A stretch of DNA of 36,880 nt, taken from NCBI GenBank assembly GCA_018304505.1, contig JAGVWA010000020.1, positions 1 through 36,880 of the forward strand, given 5' to 3'. Positions 30,107 to 36,880 of this stretch are shown piece after piece. The notes below the pieces were generated by a model. It was given only the letters and a program-made list of their open reading frames with translations, was not told the origin of the DNA and did no database searches. Position 1 is the stretch's first letter; each line of letters opens with the position of its first letter. The position numbers and the translations under genes are program-made. The DNA comes from Nanobdellati archaeon. Its GTDB lineage: Archaea > B1Sed10-29 > JAGVWA01.

Positions 30107-31351
30107 TCACAGTAGGTATAACGATATGGCGTACATTGCGATTGGGGCCAGTGTGCTGATGAGGAGGGGCTTCCAGGATTTCCGTATGATTGCTCCTCCA
30201 TTTGCAAAGTGCAGTACTACGACGTTGCCGATAACGCTTCCGAGGTGCGCGATGAGTATTGATTGTACGCCGGCATGCAGCCCGATTTGCCCGGTAGCCA
30301 GCAGGGTTGACACAGAAGCGATGCTTGCGGTACTGCTGGCGATTGCTGCAAAAAACGAAGCGAGCAGGAAGAAGTTTGGTCCCAGCTGCTGCGATAAGTC
30401 AAGAATTGGGAAAATCAGCAGGAGGCTAATGCCGAGTTTTACTGCCTCAGCAACGTGGAAAGGCGAATCGATTTTGAGTTTCTTTGAATCAGAGGCACCG
30501 ATGATGTTAAGTGAAAACGCAAAGAAGAAAGCAAGCGTAGTCAGCAACGGAATGATTAACACAGGAATTGAATAAATGTTCGGTAGCATCACGATGAGGA
30601 AGTTTCTCAGGTACATGGCCGCGTTAAGCAGCAGGAATGATGAAGTAAGCACCCCGATGAGCTTCCTGTTTTCGCTGTACGAGTTTGCAACAAGGAAGGA
30701 CGTGGCCTTTGAGTTTATGACGCCGCCGAGAAAACTCAGGACTTCTAGCTCATAGCGCAATTTCAAATACCTTGAAAGGACAAATGCCACGAAGTTTATT
30801 AATGAAATAATGACGATGAGCAGCCAGATGGTTTGCAGCGGAAACACAATGCCAGCTACATCGAACTTTCCGGGTATCAGCGGATAAACCACGCCGAGCA
30901 GTATCAGGAATTCCATAAGGTCGGCCACTTCCTTGTGCGTTAGTTTCGAGATGAGCGCATGGGCTTTCTCGCGCGAAAACAAGAGAATAGCGACGATGAT
31001 GCCGAGGAACACCGTTTCTACAAAAAGCCCGAAGCCACTCATGGCGCCGAAAATGTAGGCAAGCATCAGTGAAATGTTTGTTGTGAAGCCCACGTGCTTT
31101 CGCCGCGCGCCGGTTACATACATGGCGATAGCGAAAACAGCGACAGCGACGAAACCGATGTACACAAGGATGAAGTTCTTCAGGAGTTGCTCTGACACAA
31201 TTACGGTAACTGAGCCGAGCAATGATATGAGTGCAAAGGTCCGCAGGCCAGCGATTTCTTGGTGCTTGGTGTGCTCTCTCTCCAAGCCAAGAAGGGCACC
31301 GATCAGGATTGCCAAGCCCATTTTCTGTAGGAAGAGTTGTTCAAGCGCCAT
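30107..31351 (-). CDS. MgtC/DUF4010-family membrane protein
   Basis: 414 residues with about 12 hydrophobic segments. The N-terminal part matches MgtC/SapB (LAILIGALLGLEREHTKHQ, GLRTFALISLLGS) and the rest is the DUF4010 domain (LGGVINSKATSFLVANSY; FFAAIASSTASIASVSTLLA). The function is unknown, possibly related to ion or magnesium homeostasis. A minus-strand TATA-like element around 31383-31391 suggests a leaderless start at 31351. rtcA begins 14 nt downstream and is probably co-transcribed. Confidence 0.88.
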   Translation of the reverse strand: MALEQLFLQKMGLAILIGALLGLEREHTKHQEIAGLRTFALISLLGSVTVIVSEQLLKNFILVYIGFVAVAVFAIAMYVTGARRKHVGFTTNISLMLAYIFGAMSGFGLFVETVFLGIIVAILLFSREKAHALISKLTHKEVADLMEFLILLGVVYPLIPGKFDVAGIVFPLQTIWLLIVIISLINFVAFVLSRYLKLRYELEVLSFLGGVINSKATSFLVANSYSENRKLIGVLTSSFLLLNAAMYLRNFLIVMLPNIYSIPVLIIPLLTTLAFFFAFSLNIIGASDSKKLKIDSPFHVAEAVKLGISLLLIFPILDLSQQLGPNFFLLASFFAAIASSTASIASVSTLLATGQIGLHAGVQSILIAHLGSVIGNVVVLHFANGGAIIRKSWKPLLISTLAPIAMYAISLYLL

Positions 31352-31410
31352 TTCTCAAGCCACCGCTACACATTTAGGATTTTGATTTATAAAAAGCCGT
31401 GTGCAAAGGG

Positions 31411-32211
31411 CTACTCACGCCTGAATTCCTTTTGCCCGTTCTTTTTGATCTTCTCATCGCGCACGTTCATTAGGGCGTCGTTGATTTCCTTTATCTTTGC
31501 ATACGCGTCCTGGGCCTGTTCCACGGCAGTGCCAGTGACTATGATGTCTGCTCCGGCTAGCGCTTTCTGAGCTGCTGTTTTGCCATCGCGAATTCCGCCG
31601 CCGACAATGAGTGGTATGTCGCAGAGTTGTTTTGTCAGGGAGATCATTTCGTCCTCTATTGGATGTGAGGCTCCGCTGCCGCCCTCGAGGTAGAAGCATT
31701 TCATGCCCATGAACTGCGACGCCAGGCCAAAGGACGCGGCGATCTTGGGCTTATATCTTGGGATTTCGTTGACGTCGCCGTAGAAGCCGATGCTGGTTTT
31801 CACGTCTGATTCTACTACAACGTAGCCCATGCCTATTGGTTCCAGGCCGAATTTCTTCACTGCGACGCTGGCATATGCTTGCGCCATTGACAGGTAATAT
31901 CTGGACCTGCTGTTCATCAGGGTCATGAAAAATATGGCGTCTGCAAACTTGGTAATGTCTGAGATGTTGCCCGGAAAAATTATCGTAGGCAGTGAGGTGT
32001 TTTTTGTGATGGCCTCTGCGGTGGCGTCCATTACGGTTGTGTCTCCGCCAGAGCCGCCAATCATCAGGCCTGATGCGCCTGCTTTCTCAGCTGCGATTGC
32101 CACGTCACCTGCTCTCTCCGGGTGCTGTGAATCCGGGTCAACAAGAACCAGGTTGATCGTGCCGTCCTGCTTGATTTTGTCTAGCAAGTAGTTGTATACT
32201 TTGCCTTTCAT
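31411..32211 (-). CDS. Geranylgeranylglyceryl phosphate synthase (GGGPS)
   Basis: 266 residues, TIM-barrel prenyltransferase that makes the first ether bond of archaeal lipids from glycerol-1-phosphate and GGPP. Marks: NLVLVDPDSQ, LMIGGSGGDTT, CFYLEGGSGASHPI, PLIVGGGIRDG and AGADIIVTGTAVEQ. It is a strong archaeal marker. Presence implies that this organism makes at least part of its own ether lipid, which some DPANN members cannot. Confidence 0.93.
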   Translation of the reverse strand: MKGKVYNYLLDKIKQDGTINLVLVDPDSQHPERAGDVAIAAEKAGASGLMIGGSGGDTTVMDATAEAITKNTSLPTIIFPGNISDITKFADAIFFMTLMNSRSRYYLSMAQAYASVAVKKFGLEPIGMGYVVVESDVKTSIGFYGDVNEIPRYKPKIAASFGLASQFMGMKCFYLEGGSGASHPIEDEMISLTKQLCDIPLIVGGGIRDGKTAAQKALAGADIIVTGTAVEQAQDAYAKIKEINDALMNVRDEKIKKNGQKEFRRE

Positions 32212-32313
32212 TTTTCTATTTCACCTTCTGCGAGGCTATTAGGCACTAACGTTAAATATAAAGGCACTGTTCGCATATCGACGTATTTGTGCTGTTGGGG
32301 CGGGCTGGCTAAT

Positions 32314-32570
32314 TTAAGCAGCCACGAGGGCTTCGAGCTCGGCCCGTATTAAAACATAGTCCTTAGGGCTTAGTCTCCAGCCCGACTTGACGAGGGCTTC
32401 GAGTGCAGTTAGCAACTGCTTTTTGGTCATCTGTTTTTTCTTGAATTGTTTTACAAATAGATAGAGGCTTCCACGTGTATCGATTTTGAGAATTCTGGCA
32501 ATCTCTCTAGCAATGGCCTCATCAATGATGGCAACCGTTTTGTGCTCTTTGGCGAGGCAGAGTACTTCGC
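32314..32570 (-). pseudogene. C-terminal fragment of a DUF3368/PIN-like gene
   Basis: The minus strand is open for 85 codons without a start. It reads REVLCLAKEHKTVAIIDEAI, then LKIDTRGSLYLFVKQF and ALVKSGWRLSPKDYVLI, the C-terminal half of DUF3368 (PIN-like nuclease) proteins. An in-frame stop (32571-32573) precedes the conserved region and the N-terminal half is not found upstream. It fills most of the gap between GGGPS and the metallo-beta-lactamase gene. Confidence 0.7.
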
Positions 32571-32633
32571 GTCACCGTTTACAATTTATGTAATTGCAAA
32601 CATATAACTCTTTCGGTTGTTTGGTGGTTTGTT

Positions 32634-33263
32634 TTAAAGGATCTTGGCCAACTCAAGGCCCTCAGTGATGGACTTTTTGTCACCGACTTGGCCGTGACCG
32701 GGCAGCACTGTGGCTATCGATTTTCTTTTCAATCTGGCCAGCGATTCAATCAGCTCCCATTTGTTTCCAGACGGCAAGTCAAATCGGCCTATTGAATCCC
32801 TGAAAACCGTGTCGCCTGAAACGAGGGTCTTGTGGGTTTTCTCGTACAGGCACACTGATCCGGAGGTGTGGCCAGGCGTGTGTATTACGTCAAGGTTATG
32901 TCGGTTGATCTTGAATTTCCGAGGCAGTTCCTCAACGTGCATCTTTGGCAGCTTCTGGTCAATGAAGTGGCTGCAGGTAATGTAGGGGTCGCCGTTACTG
33001 ATCGCGGTTTTGTCGTCTCCATGGGCGTAGAATTCGGCATTCGGAAATAGGTGGTTGCCGCCGCAGTGGTCGAAGTGGCAGTGCGTATTAATAACAAAAT
33101 CCACATCATCTAGGCGCAGCTTGAGTTTTTTCAACTCCTTGGCAATGTACTCATTTGATTGAAGACCCGGGTCAATGACGAGGTTCTCTCGACCGGTAAC
33201 TATGTACGTGTTGGAGTCCATGCCGTAGCTTTGTATCATGTGGAATATGCCGAACTTCTCCAT
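32634..33263 (-). CDS. Metallo-beta-lactamase-fold hydrolase (glyoxalase II-like)
   Basis: 209 residues from ATG 33263; a GTG five codons earlier is possible but too close to the AT-rich promoter. Metal-binding motif THCHFDHCGGN near residue 65, then HTPGHTSGSVCLY, VSGDTVFRDSIGRFDL and VLPGHG. The layout suits a small thioester hydrolase or related enzyme; the substrate is not predictable. Confidence 0.88.
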   Translation of the reverse strand: MEKFGIFHMIQSYGMDSNTYIVTGRENLVIDPGLQSNEYIAKELKKLKLRLDDVDFVINTHCHFDHCGGNHLFPNAEFYAHGDDKTAISNGDPYITCSHFIDQKLPKMHVEELPRKFKINRHNLDVIHTPGHTSGSVCLYEKTHKTLVSGDTVFRDSIGRFDLPSGNKWELIESLARLKRKSIATVLPGHGQVGDKKSITEGLELAKIL

Positions 33264-33405
33264 GGTTTCATTATACACTGGTGTTTTAATAGATTGCGGT
33301 ATTCAGGTTGTATGAATGCATTATTCATATTGCATAAATGGGTTGTAAATAAACCCGCTAGGGTTAGTTTTATATTCCCGTTTTGATTACCCATTACCGA
33401 GGAAC

Positions 33406-34344
33406 ATGGGCACAACCGACATTCTGAGTAACTATTCATTGATCGTGGAGCGCATTGTCAACAGGTCAGACCTGACAGAGGACACCGTGAAGCAACGCAT
33501 CGGCGCGAAGATACAGGAGTATGGCGGCCTGCTGACAGAAGCTGGCGCGGCCTACTCATTGGCGAAGGAACTCAACGTTAGCCTTGCGGACGACGATTAC
33601 AAGGCTCAGGCGCTTGTACAAGAAGCGCGGTTCTCGAAGGTCAACGAGCTGCAGGAAGGCATGTATGGCATTAGCGTTATTGCGCGCATCGACACCAAAT
33701 ATGAAACCCGCCATTTTAACAGCAACGGCCGGGCGGGGAACGTGACAAACTTGTTCGTGGCTGACGAAAGCGGGAAGGCTAAGGTGGTGATGTGGAACAA
33801 GGAAGAGCAGGCTCAGGAACTACACGAAGGTGAGGGTATCGAGATCAAAAACGGATACACCAAGAAAAACATGAACGGCTTCCTCGAAGTGCACTGCAAT
33901 GAAAAGACAGAAGTAAAGAATACAGCGCTGCCTGCCGAATTAGAGGTGGGTGTTGATAAAATCAGCAGCCTGAAGCACGACGACAAGAATCGCACCATAG
34001 AAGCCACGGTGACCGAGATTTACAACCCGACCCTGATAGATGTTTGCAGCCAGTGCAGGGGCATAAACAACAAGTGCGGGCACAACGCGCCGCAGAGCAA
34101 GAGTTTTGTCTTGAACTGCAGCCTCAATGACGGCACAGGCACAATCCGCGGTGTTCTGTTTCGGAACAAGGCGGAGCAGTTCCTTAATCTCGAGGCCATC
34201 AAGTATCTTGAAAACAACGGTCTGCTTGAGGAATCAAAGCGCAGCGTCATTGGAGAAAATTTTCAGTTTACGGGCAATGTAAAGGAAGACTTGGACTGGA
34301 ACCGCAAGGACTTCATAGTCAACAGTTTTAACAGAATGGTTTAA
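33406..34344 (+). CDS. Replication protein A-like single-stranded DNA-binding protein
   Basis: 312 residues. An N-terminal helical region (residues 1-75), then OB folds: GMYGISVIARIDTKYETRHF to ADESGKAKVVMWNKEE, and a second region NRTIEATVTEIYNPTL. A zinc finger CSQCRGINNKCGH lies near residue 220 inside the last OB fold, followed by CSLNDGTGTIRGVLF. This is the archaeal RPA/RFA pattern: it coats single-stranded DNA in replication and repair. A TATA-like GTTTTATATT at about 33367-33376 precedes it. No RPA partner gene follows; the downstream DNA is accessory. Confidence 0.88.
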   Translation: MGTTDILSNYSLIVERIVNRSDLTEDTVKQRIGAKIQEYGGLLTEAGAAYSLAKELNVSLADDDYKAQALVQEARFSKVNELQEGMYGISVIARIDTKYETRHFNSNGRAGNVTNLFVADESGKAKVVMWNKEEQAQELHEGEGIEIKNGYTKKNMNGFLEVHCNEKTEVKNTALPAELEVGVDKISSLKHDDKNRTIEATVTEIYNPTLIDVCSQCRGINNKCGHNAPQSKSFVLNCSLNDGTGTIRGVLFRNKAEQFLNLEAIKYLENNGLLEESKRSVIGENFQFTGNVKEDLDWNRKDFIVNSFNRMV

Positions 34345-34420
34345 TACTTTGGTTATGTAATTTTCTTTATGCAGACTGATTCAACACAGGTAGCGCAGGC
34401 GAGGCTGTGCAGGGCTCAGC

Positions 34421-34470
34421 TATCGGTATTCTAAATACCGAAAAACTTAAAATATCGGTATTCTAAATAC
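34421..34470 (+). repeat. Pair of 18-bp palindromic repeats
   Basis: TATCGGTATTCTAAATAC occurs at 34421-34438 and 34453-34470 (period 32, about three DNA turns). The first extends to a perfect inverted repeat CGGTATT-CTA-AATACCG (34424-34440). It looks like a tandem operator for a dimeric repressor, just upstream of the small frame at 34495. Confidence 0.7.
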
Positions 34471-34494
34471 GGATATGGGCATAGGTATATTGCT

Positions 34495-34659
34495 TTGCTG
34501 AAGGAGTTTTTCGTCGATCCGCTTGCGAGGAAGGATTTCGAAAGGGATTCTCGGAGGAGCAACAATGCAATAGCTTTTGCTATTTGGATGTTGGAGTATG
34601 CGCGCGCAGGGGTTGAAAAGCAAAAGAAGAAAAAGTCCCCCGCTTCAGGGCGTGGGTAG
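34495..34659 (+). CDS. Possible small protein next to tandem palindromes
   Basis: A 54-residue frame from TTG 34495: LLKEFFVDPLARKDFERDSR, then NNAIAFAIWMLEYARAG and a Lys-rich end. The helical, charged composition is protein-like, and the frame stays open back to 34436 (RYSKYGYGHRYIA...), so the true start may lie in the repeats. No family recognised; size and setting suggest an antitoxin or a fragment. The frame ends inside the 118-bp repeat. Confidence 0.4.
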   Translation: MLKEFFVDPLARKDFERDSRRSNNAIAFAIWMLEYARAGVEKQKKKKSPASGRG

Positions 34660-34766
34660 TGCTAAATCAGGTCCTTGGTTTTCCACACCTTGATTTTGTT
34701 TTGTTTGTCAAAGTCTTTGTCTGCTGTCCAGAGGCCGTCGTTGTCAATTGAGAGTGCGAGGGCAGC
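34649..34766 (+). repeat. 118-bp direct repeat flanking RelBE-like cassette, left copy
   Basis: Identical to 35352-35469 except one base (T at 34667, G at 35370). Read leftward it encodes the last 34 residues of a PIN protein (AALALSIDNDGLWTADKDF to the stop). Confidence 0.92.
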
Positions 34767-34838
34767 TGCGGCAATGCACCATATCAAATCATATTTCAAA
34801 CCATTTTCAGCAAGCTTAGCTAGTAAAATGATGAAACT
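34662..34838 (-). pseudogene. vapC (PIN toxin) C-terminal fragment
   Basis: The minus strand is open for 58 codons without a proper start: LLAKLAENGLKYDLIWCIAA, ALSIDNDGLWTADKDFDKQN, then KVWKTKDLI-stop. This is the C-terminal third of a PIN domain with its last acidic cluster. Upstream it runs into the promoter of the RelBE-like pair. The matching N-terminal third lies at 35470-35609 on the same strand. Confidence 0.8.
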
Positions 34839-34876
34839 TTATATACTTTAAAAGGCAATATTATACAAGTGGGTGA
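34834..34876 (+). promoter_or_regulatory. Promoter and ribosome binding site of RelBE-like pair
   Basis: A TATA-like ACTTTATATAC around 34836-34846 and GGGTGA at 34871-34876 precede ATG 34882. The ribosome binding site decides for 34882 over the in-frame GTG 34873. Confidence 0.5.
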
Positions 34877-34881
34877 AGGTT

Positions 34882-35082
34882 ATGAGTACAGTGACACTTG
34901 AGCAAATAAATAATGGTATTTTAGACATAAAACAAGAACTTGATGAAATAAAAGATTACCTTGAAGAGGAACAAATGGAACTTAGTGATGAAACCAAGAA
35001 AAGAATACAAGAATCACGAAGCAGGCCTATTTCTGAAATGAAGACGCAGAAAGAAATTGAAGAGAAGTACCATGAGCTTTGA
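34882..35082 (+). CDS. RelB-like antitoxin
   Basis: 66 residues (MSTVTLEQINNGILDIKQEL, DEIKDYLEEEQMELSDETKK), all helical and acidic with a basic C-terminal part. Typical of small archaeal antitoxins that sit before RelE. It overlaps the toxin gene by 11 bp. Family assignment rests mainly on the partner. Confidence 0.75.
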   Translation: MSTVTLEQINNGILDIKQELDEIKDYLEEEQMELSDETKKRIQESRSRPISEMKTQKEIEEKYHEL

Positions 35083-35326
35083 ATTGCGTTGGGACTTAAA
35101 AGCAGAAGAACAACTAGATAAGTTGCCAAAAGAAATTTCTATACGAATTGTTAAAAAAGTAGCTCAAGTTGCAGAAACTGGAAGAGGTATTGAAGCCCTC
35201 AAGGAATTTAAATATGGGCATAAGATCAGGGTAGGGGATTACCGGGCTCTAGTAGATGTTTATTACGATCCTGATCTAATAGTAGTGCGTGTTGTTGACC
35301 ACAGAGGCAAGATTTACAAGAGGTAA
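35072..35326 (+). CDS. RelE/ParE-family toxin
   Basis: 84 residues from ATG 35072 (MSFELRWDLKAEEQLDKLPK); the frame is open 5 codons earlier. It has the RelE pattern: F-x-L-x-W-x-x-x-A-E-x-x-L-x-K-L-P, the central RVGDYRALVDVYYDP and the end VVDHRGKIYKR, close to the archaeal RelE active-site region. Predicted ribosome-dependent mRNA endonuclease. The pair lies between the 118-bp repeats and splits a vapC gene. Confidence 0.88.
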   Translation: MSFELRWDLKAEEQLDKLPKEISIRIVKKVAQVAETGRGIEALKEFKYGHKIRVGDYRALVDVYYDPDLIVVRVVDHRGKIYKR

Positions 35327-35351
35327 TGTACCTATTTAAGAATAATAATAA

Positions 35352-35469
35352 GGCGTGGGTAGTGCTAAAGCAGGTCCTTGGTTTTCCACACCTTGATTTT
35401 GTTTTGTTTGTCAAAGTCTTTGTCTGCTGTCCAGAGGCCGTCGTTGTCAATTGAGAGTGCGAGGGCAGC
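35352..35469 (+). repeat. 118-bp direct repeat flanking RelBE-like cassette, right copy
   Basis: Second copy of 34649-34766. Here it is joined directly to the N-terminal part of vapC, out of frame. Confidence 0.92.
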
Positions 35470-35609
35470 AGGTCTATGTACATGAGGGTCTCTTGTAGGG
35501 CGTATTCGGGTATGAAGAGTTCGTGGGCTCCGCTGATAATGATTTTTCTAACACCAGAGTCTTTGATCATCGCTGAGAGCATTATGTTGGCGTCTACGAT
35601 GAGCCTCAT
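35470..35609 (-). pseudogene. vapC (PIN toxin) N-terminal fragment
   Basis: Reads MRLIVDANIMLSAMIKDSG, then ISGAHELFIPEYALQETLMY, the first 47 residues of a PIN domain with the first Asp and the conserved Glu. At 35469 it joins the repeated C-terminal segment in the wrong frame, so the open frame continues to 35226 as unrelated, Thr/Ser-rich sequence. The middle third of the domain is missing. Almost certainly inactive. Its antitoxin gene overlaps by 4 bp upstream. Confidence 0.85.
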
Positions 35610-35839
35610 GCTTTCATCAGCTCTTTGTGGCGTTGCCAGAGCCCCTTCTTGATTACATCATCCAGTTCTTCAACATCCCTGCTTGTCATTTGGCTTTTTG
35701 CGACGAGTTTGTCGAGTAAGTCTAGGTCTCTGATTTTCTGTTTTATTGCTTGCCGGGCTACGTCGCTCCAGTTCAGTTCTGAGTGTTTTTTCATCCTTTG
35801 TGCCAGCGGCGCGGGGATTGATAGTGTCATGCTAACCAT
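35606..35839 (-). CDS. VapB-like antitoxin (partner toxin broken)
   Basis: 77 residues from ATG 35839 (MVSMTLSIPAPLAQRMKKHS, ELNWSDVARQAIKQKIRDLD), clearly related to the antitoxin at 28405. The open frame reaches nine codons further up, into the operator. The gene is intact although its toxin partner is truncated and frameshifted; the protein could still bind its operator or neutralise related PIN toxins (inference). Confidence 0.8.
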   Translation of the reverse strand: MVSMTLSIPAPLAQRMKKHSELNWSDVARQAIKQKIRDLDLLDKLVAKSQMTSRDVEELDDVIKKGLWQRHKELMKA

Positions 35840-35850
35840 TTTTATCACTA

Positions 35851-35871
35851 CGTTTATTATGTGCATAAACG
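35851..35871 (-). promoter_or_regulatory. Palindromic operator of the vapB gene
   Basis: CGTTTAT (35851-35857) and ATAAACG (35865-35871) form an inverted repeat with a 7-nt spacer. A minus-strand TATA-like element (35871-35880) adjoins it. Binding by the antitoxin is the likely control. Between here and 36091 only a 30-codon frame (35938-36030) is seen and I do not call it a gene. Confidence 0.5.
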
Positions 35872-36013
35872 TATATAAAAGTTGCGTTCAATATTGGGAT
35901 GATATAACAATAAAAAACAACTTATCGTATTTATTGTATGGATGCGACTGTCAGGGCGAGGTTGAAAGCTGCGCGTGAACGCGCGCTAAGGAGGCTCGTG
36001 ACGTGCCCCGAAA

Positions 36014-36033
36014 AACCGGCGCGGGTTTAAACC
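36014..36033 (+). repeat. 20-bp direct repeat, left copy
   Basis: AACCGGCGCGGGTTTAAACC is identical to 36789-36808. The two copies bracket the PIN-like gene and the small leftward gene (755 bp). A further TTTAAAC follows at 36035-36042. Confidence 0.85.
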
Positions 36034-36091
36034 AGTTTAAACTAACTTCAGTGGCAAAATCGTTATAAGGAAAGCATGCCAGAATAATTAG

Positions 36092-36511
36092 GTGAATTAC
36101 TATTTCGACAGTGATGTATGGATCTGTTATATGGATGAAACCGATGCGCGACACGATGATGTGGTCGCGCTATTTAGCATGCTGATGAGAGAAAAAAGCA
36201 TTGTACTGACATCAGAAAGGCACGTAAAAGAGATGAAGAGCACTGGTAACTTGGAAGAATTCGAGAGGGTACAATCCAACCTCTGGAAAAACAGGTGGTG
36301 CCTGCAGGTTCAGTCTACGGAATTTGATCGGCAGCTTGCCCTCCGCCACAATGAGAAATTCAAGGTCGGCTTTGGGGATTGTTTGCATTTAATACTGGCA
36401 GATACACACAAAGCGATCGCATGCTCTTATGATAGGCATTGGCACACAGTGGGTAAAGAGTTGGGAATTAAAGTCTATTATCCTCGAGATCTTCTTTACT
36501 TGGGAAATTGA
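36092..36511 (+). CDS. PIN-domain protein (VapC-like), stand-alone
   Basis: 139 residues from a GTG at 36092. PIN acidic residues: YYFDSDVWICYMDE (start), a Glu in LTSERHVKEMK near residue 45, and GFGDCLHLILADTHKAIACS then YDRHW near the end. A TATA-like CGTTATAAGG at 36061-36070 is 31 nt upstream, so the transcript is near-leaderless, matching the GTG. No antitoxin gene precedes it; the only close partner is the convergent small gene at 36468, which overlaps its 3' end by 44 bp. Confidence 0.8.
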   Translation: MNYYFDSDVWICYMDETDARHDDVVALFSMLMREKSIVLTSERHVKEMKSTGNLEEFERVQSNLWKNRWCLQVQSTEFDRQLALRHNEKFKVGFGDCLHLILADTHKAIACSYDRHWHTVGKELGIKVYYPRDLLYLGN

Positions 36512-36722
36512 AGTACTTTCTGTGTTTTTCTTGATCCCTTAGCAGGTCATCAAACATCATGTTGAATGCTTTTACATGGTCGCCATTGGCTTTTCTAAGA
36601 TATTCGAGATCGATTTTTCTCTTTGCGCGGCGCGCGATCAATGTGCACCGCTCCATTTTCTCATGTGGATCGTCCAGTTGCGTTTCAAATGTACTAGTGG
36701 GGGCTGCTGTTGCTTCAGCCAT
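36468..36722 (-). CDS. Small hypothetical protein, convergent with PIN gene
   Basis: 84 residues: MAEATAAPTSTFETQLDDPH, then KMERCTLIARRAKRKIDLEY and a helical, charged end (NMMFDDLLRDQEKHRKYFNF). Soluble, no known motif. A minus-strand TATA-like element near 36757-36763 lies upstream. It could be an antitoxin for the PIN protein, but the convergent order is unusual. Confidence 0.5.
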   Translation of the reverse strand: MAEATAAPTSTFETQLDDPHEKMERCTLIARRAKRKIDLEYLRKANGDHVKAFNMMFDDLLRDQEKHRKYFNFPSKEDLEDNRL

Positions 36723-36780
36723 AATTAATCACTTATTCTATTTGCGAAGCGCAGGTATTTAATGATTTTGCCAACCGCGA

Positions 36781-36810
36781 TGGGTTTAAACCGGCGCGGG
36801 TTTAAACCCA
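36781..36810 (+). repeat. Perfect inverted repeat containing the right 20-bp copy
   Basis: TGGGTTTAAACC (36781-36792) and GGTTTAAACCCA (36799-36810) are perfect inverted repeats with a six-base GGCGCG spacer; each arm itself contains the palindrome GTTTAAAC. The right copy of the 20-bp direct repeat (36789-36808) lies inside it. Confidence 0.85.
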
Positions 36811-36856
36811 CAGCTGTTGCAAAAACTTATTAAGCATGTTTTGTCAAAACACATGC

Positions 36857-36880
36857 ATGGTATTGCGCATTAAAGACATG
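36857..36880 (+). CDS. Possible start of a gene running off the window
   Basis: An ATG at 36857 reads MVLRIKDM to the last base. A TATA-like CTTATTAAGC at 36825-36834 is 32 nt upstream, the spacing used by other leaderless genes here. Only eight codons are visible, so nothing can be said about the product. Confidence 0.35.

Noticed and set aside
34371-34435. 21-codon frame starting MQTDSTQVAQ
   Set aside because: Too short, ends in the palindromic repeat, no promoter; a loose resemblance to the frame at 35938 rests on a few bases.
35938-36030. 30-codon frame MDATVRARLKAARERALRRL and on
   Set aside because: Basic helical composition is suggestive, but it has no clear promoter, terminates in the 20-bp repeat and has no recognised family.
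35951-36154. Leftward 67-residue frame
   Set aside because: It spans the repeat and the start of the PIN gene in the opposite direction and has no supporting signal.

Overview
The window is archaeal and most resembles a DPANN-type genome, although no rRNA is present to settle the lineage. The archaeal markers are transcription factor E, Trm56, TrmY, Pus10, aIF6, RNase P subunit Rpp21, geranylgeranylglyceryl-phosphate synthase, ribosomal proteins S19e/L31e/L39e, class III (archaellin-like) pilin signal peptides, and TATA boxes about 30 nt before many start codons, which implies leaderless transcripts.

Layout. 1-309: start of a leftward coiled-coil protein that runs off the edge. 440-5940: a pilin-like surface protein followed by a 1,459-residue secreted adhesin-like protein with two large tandem modules and an Asp-rich calcium-binding-type tail. 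5998-12577: a tightly overlapping type IV pilus operon (four small pilin-like proteins, a winged-helix protein with a PDCD5-like segment, the assembly ATPase, two membrane platform proteins). 12670-14290: three stand-alone major-pilin-like genes, each with its own promoter. 14321-16079: a KaiC/RAD55-like ATPase, then leftward tfe and trm56. 16185-18472: tRNA-Lys, tRNA-Phe and tRNA-Gly, each followed by hairpin-rich noncoding DNA, with a DUF4258/YgiT-AbrB toxin-antitoxin cassette behind tRNA-Phe and a membrane protein. 18473-25087: a DEDDh exonuclease, then the conserved translation/secretion cluster rnp4, rps19e, PDCD5, rpl39e, rpl31e, aIF6, pfdA, ftsY, srp54. 25148-27812: trmY-pus10 (two steps acting on tRNA position 54) and a prepilin peptidase. 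28405-29087: a VapBC pair. 29077-34344: rtcA, a MgtC/DUF4010 membrane protein, GGGP synthase, a metallo-beta-lactamase protein and an RPA-like protein. 34345-36880: an accessory patchwork of complete and broken toxin-antitoxin genes, a 118-bp duplication and palindromic repeats.

How it fits together. The pilus genes form a nearly complete machine: pilins, ATPase, platform and, 14 kb away, the peptidase. Translation, signal recognition and tRNA modification are clustered in the usual archaeal way.

The most unusual points are: a probable intron in the D-loop of tRNA-Lys(UUU); a 176-nt overlap in which the tail of S19e and the conserved start of PDCD5 are read from the same DNA in two frames; a PDCD5-like segment inside a pilus-operon protein; dense hairpin islands behind tRNA genes together with repeated copies of the tRNA-Phe 3' end, suggesting serial insertion; and a vapC gene broken by a RelBE-like cassette flanked by 118-bp direct repeats.
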